DNA from: Roseihalotalea indica
GTDB lineage: Bacteria > Bacteroidota > Bacteroidia > Cytophagales > Cyclobacteriaceae
DNA length: 64,000 nt
Reading direction: 5' to 3'
NCBI RefSeq assembly: GCF_022458895.1
Contig: NZ_JAINFL010000006.1
Coordinates: forward strand, 372,001 to 436,000
In this document: one piece after another, positions 25,643-33,243 of the stretch
How the letters are laid out: each line of letters opens with the position of its first letter
Position numbering within the stretch: position 1 is the first letter of the stretch
Translations under genes and position numbers: made by a program
Notes under the pieces: generated by a model
What the model saw: the letters and a program-made list of their open reading frames with translations, nothing else
Told to the model about the DNA's origin: nothing
The model's database searches: none

Positions 25643-28006
25643 CTACTCACTCCGCAAACTATCTACCGGGTTAGCTGTGGCCGCTTTAGCTGATTGATAG
25701 CCTACCGTCAGTAAGGTGATGCCGATGGCGAAGATCACAGCTAGCACAAAGACTAGCGGGCTGATATTGGTGCGGTACGCGAAATCTTCCAGCCAGGTGT
25801 GCATCAGAAGGTAGGCCAGGGGAGTGGCAATCAGGAAGGCGATGAGTACCAGCTTGATGTAGTCTTTAGAGAAAAGCATCAGAATATTGCTCACTGAGGC
25901 GCCCAGTACTTTCCGTACCCCAATCTCCTTGGTACGTAGCTCGGCAGTATAAGCGGCCAGTCCGAACAGGCCGAGGCAGGAGATAAAAATGGCGATGAAG
26001 GCAAAATAGTCAAACAACTTGCCGGTGCGTTGTTCGGCTTTGTACAGGGCATTGAAGCTTTCGTCTAGAAACTGGTATTCAAAAGGGTAAGCGGGATTAG
26101 TCTCTTTCCAGTAGGTTTCGGCTACCGCTAATGCTTGCGGAATATCCTGGTTATCAATCTTGATGTACATATTACTGCGCCAGTCGGGTGAGATGAATAG
26201 CACCAGCGGGGCAATGGTTTTGTGTACCGACTGAAAGTTGAAATCCTTGGCTACTCCGATAATTGTTCCTTCCACGCCGTGCAGACTGAACGTAGTGCCT
26301 ACAGGGTCTTCCAAACCCATTTGCTTTACGGCTTCTTCATTCAGGATAAAAGCCGAGCTATCGGTGCCACTTTCTTTAGAGAACGCTCGCCCCTCGGCCA
26401 TCTCAATCTGAAAGGTTTTTATAAAATCCAGATCCACTGATAGCTGATTGAGTAACATATCCATATCAGCCGGTTTTCCTTCCCAGTCGCCCCCGGAGGT
26501 AGAACTACCAATGTTAGTCAGGTTCTGGCTAGCCGTGGTGATATTATGTACGGCTGGATGCTCCAGTAAGCGGTTCTTAAATGTCTCAGGGTTCTGATAA
26601 ACTGTTCCGGTCATCGGTACTACCAGCACATTTTCCTTATTATAACCCAGTTTTTTGTTGCGGATGTAGGTAAGCTGATCATCCACGATGAGCGTACCCA
26701 CAATCAGAATAATAGATAGGGTAAACTGAAGAACTACCAGCCCTTTCCGTAAGAATACTCCACTACTTCCGACCTTAAACGCTCCCTTCAGTACCCGAAC
26801 CGGGTCGAGAGATGACAGGAATAACGCCGGATACAACCCGGCAGCCAGACCGGTAAGTAATGTGATGAACAGTAAAGCTCCGATGAACTTCGTATCCAGC
26901 AATTGCAGGCTGATCTGCTTCTGGGCCAGGTCGTTATAGACGGGTAGTACCAACTCAACCAGTAATACGGCTAACAATACGGCGATCACTGAATACAACA
27001 GCGCTTCACCCAGGAATTGCCCAACCAACTGATGCTTAATAGCCCCGATAGATTTGCGTAACCCGATTTCCTTAGCCCGTTTGATTGAGCGAGCAGTTGC
27101 CAGATTAGTGAAGTTAATGCAGGCAATTAATAAGATAAATGCGGCGATAATGGAAAGAATATAAACATACTGAATGTCTCCGTTGCCGCTAATGTCCAGG
27201 TCAAAGTCAGAATACAGGTGGATGTCGGTGAGCGGTTGCAGAAAGATACCGGCCAGCGTGGTGTTTTCCGGGAACCGCTTATGAAATAGTTGGGTGATCT
27301 TATCGCCTACCACTTCGTTAGAAGCACCTTCCTCCAGTTGTACGTAGGAGTAGTAATTAAAATCATTCCAGTTATCTTCACCGATGTTATGATTCTGCTT
27401 AAAGAGCTCAAATGGCATCAGGAACGAAAAGCGCAGGTGCGAGTTCTCCGGCATATCCTCATAAACGCCCGTCACCTTCAGGTCATGCCGGTTATCGAAG
27501 CGAAGGGTTTTATTCAGCGCGCTTTCTTTTCCAAAATACTTCTGCGCCAACGTTTCGGATAAGATAATGGATTGGGGATCATTAAGAGCAGTAGTGGGAT
27601 TGCCTTCCAGAAAATGGAAAGTAAACATGTCCAGCGTAGCCGGTTCGGTATAAGCTCCTTCACTTTCCTGGTAGGGCTGATCTTCGTAAGCAAGTAAGGT
27701 CGCCCCCATTTTGTTGTACAGAGTAGTATTTTTTACTTCCGGAATCTCGCTCTGGATGAATTCCCCAAACGGGGCAGGAGTGGTAGAGTAAGATACCTGC
27801 TGTTCAGCAATATCCCAGTTGACAATAGAGCGGTAAAGCTGGTCCGCATTGGTGTGGTAGCGGTCGTAGCTAAGCTCATCGGCTACCCAAAGCAGAATTA
27901 ATAAGGTGGTGGCAATCCCGATGGCTAGCCCACAGATATTGATGATTGAATAAACCTTGTTTTTAACCAGGTTTCGTAATGCGACGATAAGGTAGTTGCG
28001 GAACAT
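25643..28006 (-). CDS. FtsX/MacB-type permease, tandem two-module, without prefix domain
   Basis: 787 residues. Two modules follow each other: a membrane helix (VYSIINICGLAIGIATTLLI), a MacB-type periplasmic domain and an FtsX three-helix core ending RAKEIGLRKSIGA..., then the same plan again ending RTKEIGVRKVLGASVSN. The C-terminus is SLRSE. Such permeases pair with an ABC ATPase and usually move or extract envelope substrates mechanically; no ATPase gene is nearby. ATG at 28006 gives MFRNYLIVALRNL, the family's usual start; an upstream in-frame extension is leader. A sigma-54-like promoter and paired 16-bp sites lie upstream, unlike the PadR-linked paralogs. Confidence 0.9.
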   Translation of the reverse strand: MFRNYLIVALRNLVKNKVYSIINICGLAIGIATTLLILLWVADELSYDRYHTNADQLYRSIVNWDIAEQQVSYSTTPAPFGEFIQSEIPEVKNTTLYNKMGATLLAYEDQPYQESEGAYTEPATLDMFTFHFLEGNPTTALNDPQSIILSETLAQKYFGKESALNKTLRFDNRHDLKVTGVYEDMPENSHLRFSFLMPFELFKQNHNIGEDNWNDFNYYSYVQLEEGASNEVVGDKITQLFHKRFPENTTLAGIFLQPLTDIHLYSDFDLDISGNGDIQYVYILSIIAAFILLIACINFTNLATARSIKRAKEIGLRKSIGAIKHQLVGQFLGEALLYSVIAVLLAVLLVELVLPVYNDLAQKQISLQLLDTKFIGALLFITLLTGLAAGLYPALFLSSLDPVRVLKGAFKVGSSGVFLRKGLVVLQFTLSIILIVGTLIVDDQLTYIRNKKLGYNKENVLVVPMTGTVYQNPETFKNRLLEHPAVHNITTASQNLTNIGSSTSGGDWEGKPADMDMLLNQLSVDLDFIKTFQIEMAEGRAFSKESGTDSSAFILNEEAVKQMGLEDPVGTTFSLHGVEGTIIGVAKDFNFQSVHKTIAPLVLFISPDWRSNMYIKIDNQDIPQALAVAETYWKETNPAYPFEYQFLDESFNALYKAEQRTGKLFDYFAFIAIFISCLGLFGLAAYTAELRTKEIGVRKVLGASVSNILMLFSKDYIKLVLIAFLIATPLAYLLMHTWLEDFAYRTNISPLVFVLAVIFAIGITLLTVGYQSAKAATANPVDSLRSE

Positions 28007-28054
28007 AATTGTGGGTGTTGCGATTAAAAAATAACGTCTGAGCACCTGATATAA

Positions 28055-28070
28055 TCACAAAACCGTGCCA
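28055..28070 (-). promoter_or_regulatory. Sigma-54-like promoter of the permease at 25643-28006
   Basis: On the minus strand TGGCACG matches the -24 consensus in all seven positions and is followed by GTTTTGTGA. The -12 TTG is one base closer than the consensus spacing, so the match is imperfect. The ATG is ~50 bases downstream. Confidence 0.5.
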
Positions 28071-28122
28071 CTGGTATAATATATACTTCAGAGCTTGAAA
28101 ACGCATAATCTTCACCATAAAT

Positions 28123-28158
28123 TGTTCATTATCGGACGGTAATGTTGAGTATCGGACA
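28123..28158 (-). promoter_or_regulatory. Paired 16-bp activator-site candidates
   Basis: On the minus strand TGTCCGATACTCAACA (28143-28158) and CGTCCGATAATGAACA (28123-28138) are related 16-mers exactly 20 bp apart, ~52 bp upstream of the sigma-54-like -24 element. The same arrangement occurs before the permease at 41538. Confidence 0.55.
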
Positions 28159-28244
28159 CTTAGAAAAACGTAGTACAGAAGCTTGATATGGGAGTGAAAC
28201 AAAACAGTCAGTTTGCAGTGATGTCTTTATAGTAATGGAGTATA

Positions 28245-28664
28245 AAAGGTAGTGATTGCTTGATGCACAGCCACCGATGTCGCCAAAAAAATGGCTGGGA
28301 GGGCTTACAAAATTACATGTCGACGGAGAAAAGTGACGATGCAGCCTTGCAACCTTACATATTCGACGCAAAAAGCGACGATGTAGGCTTGCAACATTAC
28401 ATTTTCAGTCGAAAAAATGGCTATGCATGGCTGCAACTAGATTTTTCTAATTCAAAATGTCACTTGTCATGGCTGCATGGTGATATTTTCTGTTCAAAAA
28501 ATGACTATGCAACCCTACATTGCCTCATTTTCATCGCCATAAGTGACCATGCAGCGTTACATTGGCGCATATCGAGTCGGAGTAGTGACTATGCAAGCCT
28601 GCATTAGCTCATTATAGATGGCAATCATGACTATGCAGCCTTGCCCAATGGCAGTTTACCAGGA
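28245..28664 (+). repeat. Degenerate 42-bp tandem repeat array (10 units)
   Basis: Ten head-to-tail units of exactly 42 bp, each reading as a 14-residue repeat in one frame (K-S-D-Y-A-x-L-H/Q-x-x-I-F-x-x). The first and last units are the most diverged. Each middle unit contains a small dyad ATGCA-N4-TRCAW. Unit boundaries start at 28245 and step by 42. Confidence 0.85.
28263..28607 (+). CDS. Possible small repeat protein or decayed reading frame in the 42-bp array
   Basis: This is an open frame of ~114 codons made almost wholly of 14-residue repeats. The Leu at repeat position 7 is kept in the nine units 1-9 with four different codons (TTA, TTG, CTG, CTA), which hints at past protein-level selection. 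However, the frame begins inside a repeat unit and is closed by TAG at 28605, after which one more unit follows in frame. There is no good ribosome site and no known domain. It may be a truncated gene, or the array may be non-coding. No function can be given. Confidence 0.3.
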   Translation: MHSHRCRQKNGWEGLQNYMSTEKSDDAALQPYIFDAKSDDVGLQHYIFSRKNGYAWLQLDFSNSKCHLSWLHGDIFCSKNDYATLHCLIFIAISDHAALHWRISSRSSDYASLH

Positions 28665-28815
28665 AAGTATAATGGTGCATCCTGTATGGAGTCATCATTT
28701 ATGAAGAAGCAAGCCAATGCGGCCTTCCAGAGTGGTTATTGGTAGTGAAGAATAAGCAACGCTGATTTGATCGCCGATGGATATCCGTTAGCTTTGAACT
28801 CTTAACCATTGAACC

Positions 28816-29832
28816 ATCGAGCCTCAAACTCCCACCATCTCCATTCTTATGTCCTTTCGGGATACCGAGCAGTATCTGCCGGAGTGCCTGGACTCTATTC
28901 GAGCGCAAACCTTTCAGGACTGGGAACTGGTGGCAGTCAACAATGTGTCTTCAGATCGCTCCCCGGAAATCCTGAAAGAATACAGCCAGCGAGACCCCCG
29001 TATCCGGGTATTTGATACGGATCGGGAGGGATTGATTCAGGCCTTGCAAACATCCTTCCGGCACTCAAGAGGAATGCTGCTCAACCGCATGGATTCGGAT
29101 GATATCATGCCTTCCAACAAACTGGAACTAATGTATCAGGCCTGGATGCCGCACGGCAAGGGGGCAGTGATCGCCGGGGGAACCAAGTATTTTATGGATG
29201 GGGGAGCGGTGGAAGGTGGCTTCAAGCGCTACGAACGTTGGTTGAACCGGATTGCCCAAGATCAAACCTACCAGCAGGAGATCTACCGGGAATGCGTGAT
29301 TCCCTCCCAATGCTGGCTCATTCACCGGGATGATTTTGTGGCAGCGGATGGCTTTCGGCCCGAAGTGTACCCGGAAGATTACGATCTGTGCTTTCGCCTT
29401 TATAAGCAGAAACTGCACATTGTGGGCATCAACCAGGTACTAAATTTCTGTCGCGACCGTCCCGATCGCACCTCCCGTACCGATGGCAGCTATCAGGATA
29501 ACCGCTTCTTTGATCTGAAACTCCGGTATTTCTTTGAGCTGGATCGTGACCCTAAGCGTCCGCTGGTGTTATGGGGGGCTGGGCGAAAGGGGAAGGACAT
29601 GGCCCGCTTGCTGCAAGCCCGAGGCGAACCCTTTCACTGGGTGTGCGATAACCCTAATAAAATCGGCCACAACATTTATGGCATTCACCTGGAATCACTG
29701 GCGAGTATCACCCAATTAGATCAACCGCAGATCATGATCATCGTCACTTCACCGCAAGCCTGGGCGGGAATCCTGACGCAACTTAAGGCGTGGGAGAAGC
29801 TTCCGGTGCGGGATTTCTGGTTTTTTGCTTAA
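28816..29832 (+). CDS. Glycosyltransferase family 2
   Basis: About 330-340 residues. The GT-A domain shows SFRDTEQYLPECLDSIRAQ, DWELVAVNN, the DXD-type MDSDD metal site near residue 85, and EDYDLCFRL. The C-terminal ~90 residues are a small Rossmann-like domain (LVLWGAGRKGKDMARLL, CDNPNKIG). It transfers a sugar to an unknown acceptor. The first ATG (28849) cuts off the beta-1 strand: the in-frame codons just upstream read PTISIL, which belongs to the fold. The real start is therefore probably a rare codon (ATC/ATT) at 28816-28845, following an in-frame TGA at 28810. No other glycan genes are adjacent. Confidence 0.85.
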   Translation: MEPQTPTISILMSFRDTEQYLPECLDSIRAQTFQDWELVAVNNVSSDRSPEILKEYSQRDPRIRVFDTDREGLIQALQTSFRHSRGMLLNRMDSDDIMPSNKLELMYQAWMPHGKGAVIAGGTKYFMDGGAVEGGFKRYERWLNRIAQDQTYQQEIYRECVIPSQCWLIHRDDFVAADGFRPEVYPEDYDLCFRLYKQKLHIVGINQVLNFCRDRPDRTSRTDGSYQDNRFFDLKLRYFFELDRDPKRPLVLWGAGRKGKDMARLLQARGEPFHWVCDNPNKIGHNIYGIHLESLASITQLDQPQIMIIVTSPQAWAGILTQLKAWEKLPVRDFWFFA

Positions 29833-29851
29833 CTTTCCGGTTTTAAGGAAA

Positions 29852-29943
29852 ATGAGTGAATGAGTGAATGTAAGATTGATTGAATGATGGATACGATCTA
29901 ATCTCTATTTATTCACTCACTCATTCTATCATTCCCTCCTTCT
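29852..29943. repeat. GAATGA hairpin element
   Basis: GAGTGAATGAGTGAATG on the left and ATTCACTCACTCATTC on the right can form a long imperfect hairpin between the glycosyltransferase and symporter genes. Similar paired elements occur elsewhere in the window. Confidence 0.65.
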
Positions 29944-29976
29944 AATCTTTAACCCATAAATACTACAACCTGATTC

Positions 29977-31551
29977 ATGCTTACACTGCTATCTTTTCTG
30001 GGATTCACCGCTTTTGTAGCCTTTTATTCCTGGTACATGTTGCGGAAACAATCCCTTTCTTCGAGAGATGGGTACTTTCTGGGCGGCCGCAGCCTCACGG
30101 GCGTCGTCATTGCCGGTTCCATGCTGCTGACCAACATTTCTACCGAACATCTGATTGGCCTGAACGGCTCGGCTTATAAAAATGGTTTTATCATCATCGC
30201 CTGGGAGGTAACCTCGGCTCTTGCGTTAATTGTGGCGGCACTCTATTTCATTCCTACCTACCTCAAAATGGGGCTAACCACCATTCCGCAGTATCTGGAG
30301 GAGCGCTTTGATAGCATGACCCGCACGCTGGTAGCCTTTTTCCTGATGATCTCGTTTGTGGTTACTTTGCTGCCCATTGTGCTGTTTACCGGAGCCATCA
30401 ATCTGGAAAGCATCTTCAATGTTTCGGAAGTCCTGGATGTTACGCAAACCGAAGGAATCTGGATTACCGTTGTCGTTATCGGTGTGGTTGGTTCCTGCTA
30501 TGCTATATTCGGTGGACTGAAAGCGGTAGCTTATTCAGATACTATTAACGGTATTGGTTTATTCATTGGTGGTTTGTTAGTGCCGCTGCTGGCGCTCATT
30601 GATATAGGCGACGGGAACCCGCTAACCGGAATGGCGCGGGTGTATGAGAACAGTCCGGAGAAATTTAATGTCATTGGTGCCCCGGATTCGGTGTTGCCGT
30701 TTAGCGCCTTATTTACGGGCCTGGTCATCAATCAGCTCTACTTCTGGGGTATGAACCAAACCATTATTCAGCGGGCGTTTGGGGCCAAAAATCTGAAAGA
30801 AGCGCAGAAAGGGCTGCTGTATACCGGGGTGCTCAAGGTGTTTGTGCCGCTCATCATCGTGCTGCCAGGAGTGATCGGGTACTACTATTTTGGCGATTCG
30901 CTCTACGAAAATCAAGACATGATCTACCCCGAACTGATCAAGAAGGTGATGCCGCTGAGCCTAGTTGGTTTTTTTGCCGCCGTGGTAATGGGAGCAGTGC
31001 TGAGTACATTCAATAGCGTGTTGAACAGTACCGCTACGATCTTTAGCGTTGGCATCTATCAGCGGCTTATAGACAAAACTGCATCAGATACCCAATTGGT
31101 GCGTGCCGGTAAGCTCTGTTCAGCCATTCTGGCACTGGTAGCAATTGTAGCGGCTCCGTTTGTGGCCCAGGCACCAGAGGGGTTATACCAACTACTCCAG
31201 CAACTGAATGGCATCTTCTTTATACCGATCGCCTCGATTATGATTGCCGGGTTGTTCATTCCCCGCATTTCTGCGGCTGGGGCAAAAGCAGCTTTGTTTG
31301 TGGGCCTATTGTTTTATATTCTAACTACCTTTATTTTTAAGGTGGATATTCATTTCGTCCATATCTGGGGCATTGAGTTTTTATTGAACATGGCCGTAAT
31401 GTTTATCGTATCCAGGTTTTATCCGAACACTCGCACCTATCAATATTCTGATACCGACGTGCTGGATATGCATCCCTGGAAGTACGCAAAATCATTTAGT
31501 ATCGTATTAACTATCGTGATCATTGCCCTGTACATATGGCTGGGGCAGTAA
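29977..31551 (+). CDS. Sodium:solute symporter (SSS family)
   Basis: 524 residues with about 14 membrane helices. SSS/SGLT features include YFLGGRSLTGVVIAGSMLLTNIS near residue 35, QYLEERFDSMTRTL, and NQLYFWGMNQTIIQRAFGAKN. The family couples Na+ entry to uptake of sugars, inositol or amino acids. The next gene encodes inositol oxygenase, so myo-inositol is the most probable substrate (inference). It is bordered on both sides by GAATGA hairpin elements. Confidence 0.92.
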   Translation: MLTLLSFLGFTAFVAFYSWYMLRKQSLSSRDGYFLGGRSLTGVVIAGSMLLTNISTEHLIGLNGSAYKNGFIIIAWEVTSALALIVAALYFIPTYLKMGLTTIPQYLEERFDSMTRTLVAFFLMISFVVTLLPIVLFTGAINLESIFNVSEVLDVTQTEGIWITVVVIGVVGSCYAIFGGLKAVAYSDTINGIGLFIGGLLVPLLALIDIGDGNPLTGMARVYENSPEKFNVIGAPDSVLPFSALFTGLVINQLYFWGMNQTIIQRAFGAKNLKEAQKGLLYTGVLKVFVPLIIVLPGVIGYYYFGDSLYENQDMIYPELIKKVMPLSLVGFFAAVVMGAVLSTFNSVLNSTATIFSVGIYQRLIDKTASDTQLVRAGKLCSAILALVAIVAAPFVAQAPEGLYQLLQQLNGIFFIPIASIMIAGLFIPRISAAGAKAALFVGLLFYILTTFIFKVDIHFVHIWGIEFLLNMAVMFIVSRFYPNTRTYQYSDTDVLDMHPWKYAKSFSIVLTIVIIALYIWLGQ

Positions 31552-31591
31552 CTTAAACCAGGTATTATCAGTTTAATAATTACATAAAAGG

Positions 31592-31760
31592 ATTGAGAGA
31601 GTGAAGGAGTGAATGATGGAATGAGTGAATCAAGCAGGGACTGGATTGTAAGAATGATCAAGAGAAAATAATTCGCTTAGTAAACAGTGTTCATAACTAT
31701 CATTAGATTTACATATTTCATTCACTCATTCACTCATTCAATAATTCTATCATTCAAAAA
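31592..31760. repeat. GAATGA hairpin element
   Basis: GAATGATGGAATGAGTGAAT (left) and ATTCACTCATTCACTCATTC followed by ATCATTC (right) are imperfect complements ~80 bases apart, between the symporter and inositol oxygenase genes. Confidence 0.6.
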
Positions 31761-31791
31761 TTCAATCTCTGCATTTAATAAAGGAACACAT

Positions 31792-32649
31792 ATGAAAGAC
31801 GTGAAAAACCCCCTCGACATAGAAGAACTTTGGGAAGAAGACCTGCTAGAGCGGTATCCCGAACCCGGTAAAGAGAAGCAGAAGGAAGAATTCCGTAACT
31901 ATGACAACCCCGGGCGAGACACGGTACGGGAGTTTTACCGGCTCAACCATCATAATCAAAGCTACGACTTTGTGATGGCCAAGGAAGCGGAGTACAAAAA
32001 GCTACAGAAGCGCAAAATGACGCTCTGGGAAGCTGTGGAATTCTTGAATACCTTGATTGATGACTCGGACCCCGACATTGATCTGGACCAAACCCAGCAC
32101 CTGCTGCAAACCTCCGAGGCCATCCGCGCCGACGGTCACCCCGACTGGTTTGTGCTGACCGGGTTCTTACACGATCTGGGTAAAATCCTTTGCCTGTTTG
32201 GCGAACCTCAGTGGGCCGTGGTAGGTGATACCTTTCCGGTAGGCTGTAAGTTCTCTGACAAGATTGTGTACCCCGAATTCTTCCAAGATAACCCCGATAT
32301 TAACAACGAGCAGTATAATACCAAGTATGGAATATACGAGCCAAATTGCGGGTTAGACAATGTACACATGTCGTGGGGCCATGATGAGTATCTATACACG
32401 GCCATGAAGGATTATATGCCGGAACCGGCGCTCTACATCATGCGGTATCATTCATTTTATGCTCAACACCGAGAGGGCGCTTATGATCACCTGATGAATA
32501 AGCATGATCATGCCATGTTCGAGTGGGTCAACAAATTTAATCCGTACGATCTGTATACCAAGTCACCCAAAGCCCCTAATGTAAAGGAGCTACGTCCGTA
32601 CTACGAAGATTTAGCCTCTAAGTACCTTCCTGATGTAATTGCCTTCTAA
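31792..32649 (+). CDS. Inositol oxygenase
   Basis: 285 residues, the same length as animal MIOX. This di-iron enzyme with an HD-like fold cleaves myo-inositol to D-glucuronate using oxygen. Metal ligands are visible: His103 in [10 protein letters not shown], His127-Asp128 in GFLHDLGK, His in SWGHDEYLY, His in MRYHSFYAQ, and Asp in [12 protein letters not shown] at 31792 is preceded by AAAGGAA and gives [14 protein letters not shown]; 35 in-frame codons upstream come from the repeat-rich leader. It pairs with the sodium symporter gene upstream as an inositol uptake and breakdown unit. MIOX is mainly eukaryotic, so this is a notable bacterial member. Confidence 0.93.
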   Translation: MKDVKNPLDIEELWEEDLLERYPEPGKEKQKEEFRNYDNPGRDTVREFYRLNHHNQSYDFVMAKEAEYKKLQKRKMTLWEAVEFLNTLIDDSDPDIDLDQTQHLLQTSEAIRADGHPDWFVLTGFLHDLGKILCLFGEPQWAVVGDTFPVGCKFSDKIVYPEFFQDNPDINNEQYNTKYGIYEPNCGLDNVHMSWGHDEYLYTAMKDYMPEPALYIMRYHSFYAQHREGAYDHLMNKHDHAMFEWVNKFNPYDLYTKSPKAPNVKELRPYYEDLASKYLPDVIAF

Positions 32650-32671
32650 ACCAGGCACTGCCGGAAGAGAA

Positions 32672-32750
32672 ACTTTAGCAAAGCTAAAGTATTGATTCGT
32701 TACGTGAGAATATTTTCTTACATAACTGATATTCAATGCTTTAGCTTTTG
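32672..32750 (+). terminator. Alternative nested hairpins after inositol oxygenase
   Basis: ACTTTAGC/GCTAAAGT form a perfect 8-bp triloop hairpin (32672-32690). Alternatively the right half (AGCTAAAGTATTGA, 32682) pairs with TCAATGCTTTAGCT (32733-32746), which is followed by TTTTG. The second form would act as a terminator. Confidence 0.5.
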
Positions 32751-32828
32751 TTGTTTATAGGGTTTTTCAAGCAGTTTTACCTTACCATTATCATCAATTT
32801 AGTGGTCTGAATATTTTCAAAGCGAGTG

Positions 32829-32894
32829 TTTGTTGCTAAATTGTATAACAAATAAAAATATTTGTCTATATTAGCTCTACAATTTAGTAACAAA
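32829..32894 (+). promoter_or_regulatory. PadR operator candidate: 17-bp inverted repeat
   Basis: TTTGTTGCTAAATTGTA (32829-32845) and TACAATTTAGTAACAAA (32878-32894) are complementary except for one base. The right arm ends on the first base of the start codon. AATATTTG (32857-32864) with TTG at 32833 is a possible promoter between the arms. Confidence 0.7.
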
Positions 32895-33235
32895 TGAAAG
32901 AAACTCGTTTAGGTGACTTTGAAGAAACCGTTCTATTGCTGGTCGGTATTCTGGGCGAAGATGCTTATGCCTTCAAACTGGCCGAAGAATTTGAGTCTCA
33001 GACCGAGCGTTCGGTTTCCATCGGTGCAGTACATTCCACCCTAAGCCGGTTAGAGGATAAAGGCTTTCTAACTTCCGAAATGGGAAAAGCAACCGCTGAG
33101 CGGGGAGGGCGGAGAAAGCGTATTTATACCATTACGGCCTACGGGCGCCGCGCTTTAGAAATTTCCCGTGACTTCAAAGTGTCATTATGGAAGCAGTACC
33201 CAGCCTTTGCTCCCGATTTTAATTTCGGTGTCTGA
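32894..33235 (+). CDS. PadR-family transcriptional regulator
   Basis: 113 residues, a PadR winged helix. It begins LGDFEETVLLLVGILGEDAYAFKL, and the recognition part is VSIGAVHSTLSRLEDKGFLTSEMG followed by the wing ERGGRRKRIYTITAYGRRAL. PadR proteins usually repress their own operon and are released by small phenolic or antibiotic-like ligands, or work with an accessory domain. A long inverted repeat surrounds its promoter. The permease with the prefix domain starts 8 bases after its stop codon, so the regulator heads the operon 32894-41278. Confidence 0.92.
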   Translation: MKETRLGDFEETVLLLVGILGEDAYAFKLAEEFESQTERSVSIGAVHSTLSRLEDKGFLTSEMGKATAERGGRRKRIYTITAYGRRALEISRDFKVSLWKQYPAFAPDFNFGV

Positions 33236-33243
33236 ATGCATAT

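Noticed and set aside
28245..28664. CRISPR array at the 42-bp repeats
   Set aside because: Units are head to tail with no unique spacers, they diverge gradually, and no cas gene is nearby.
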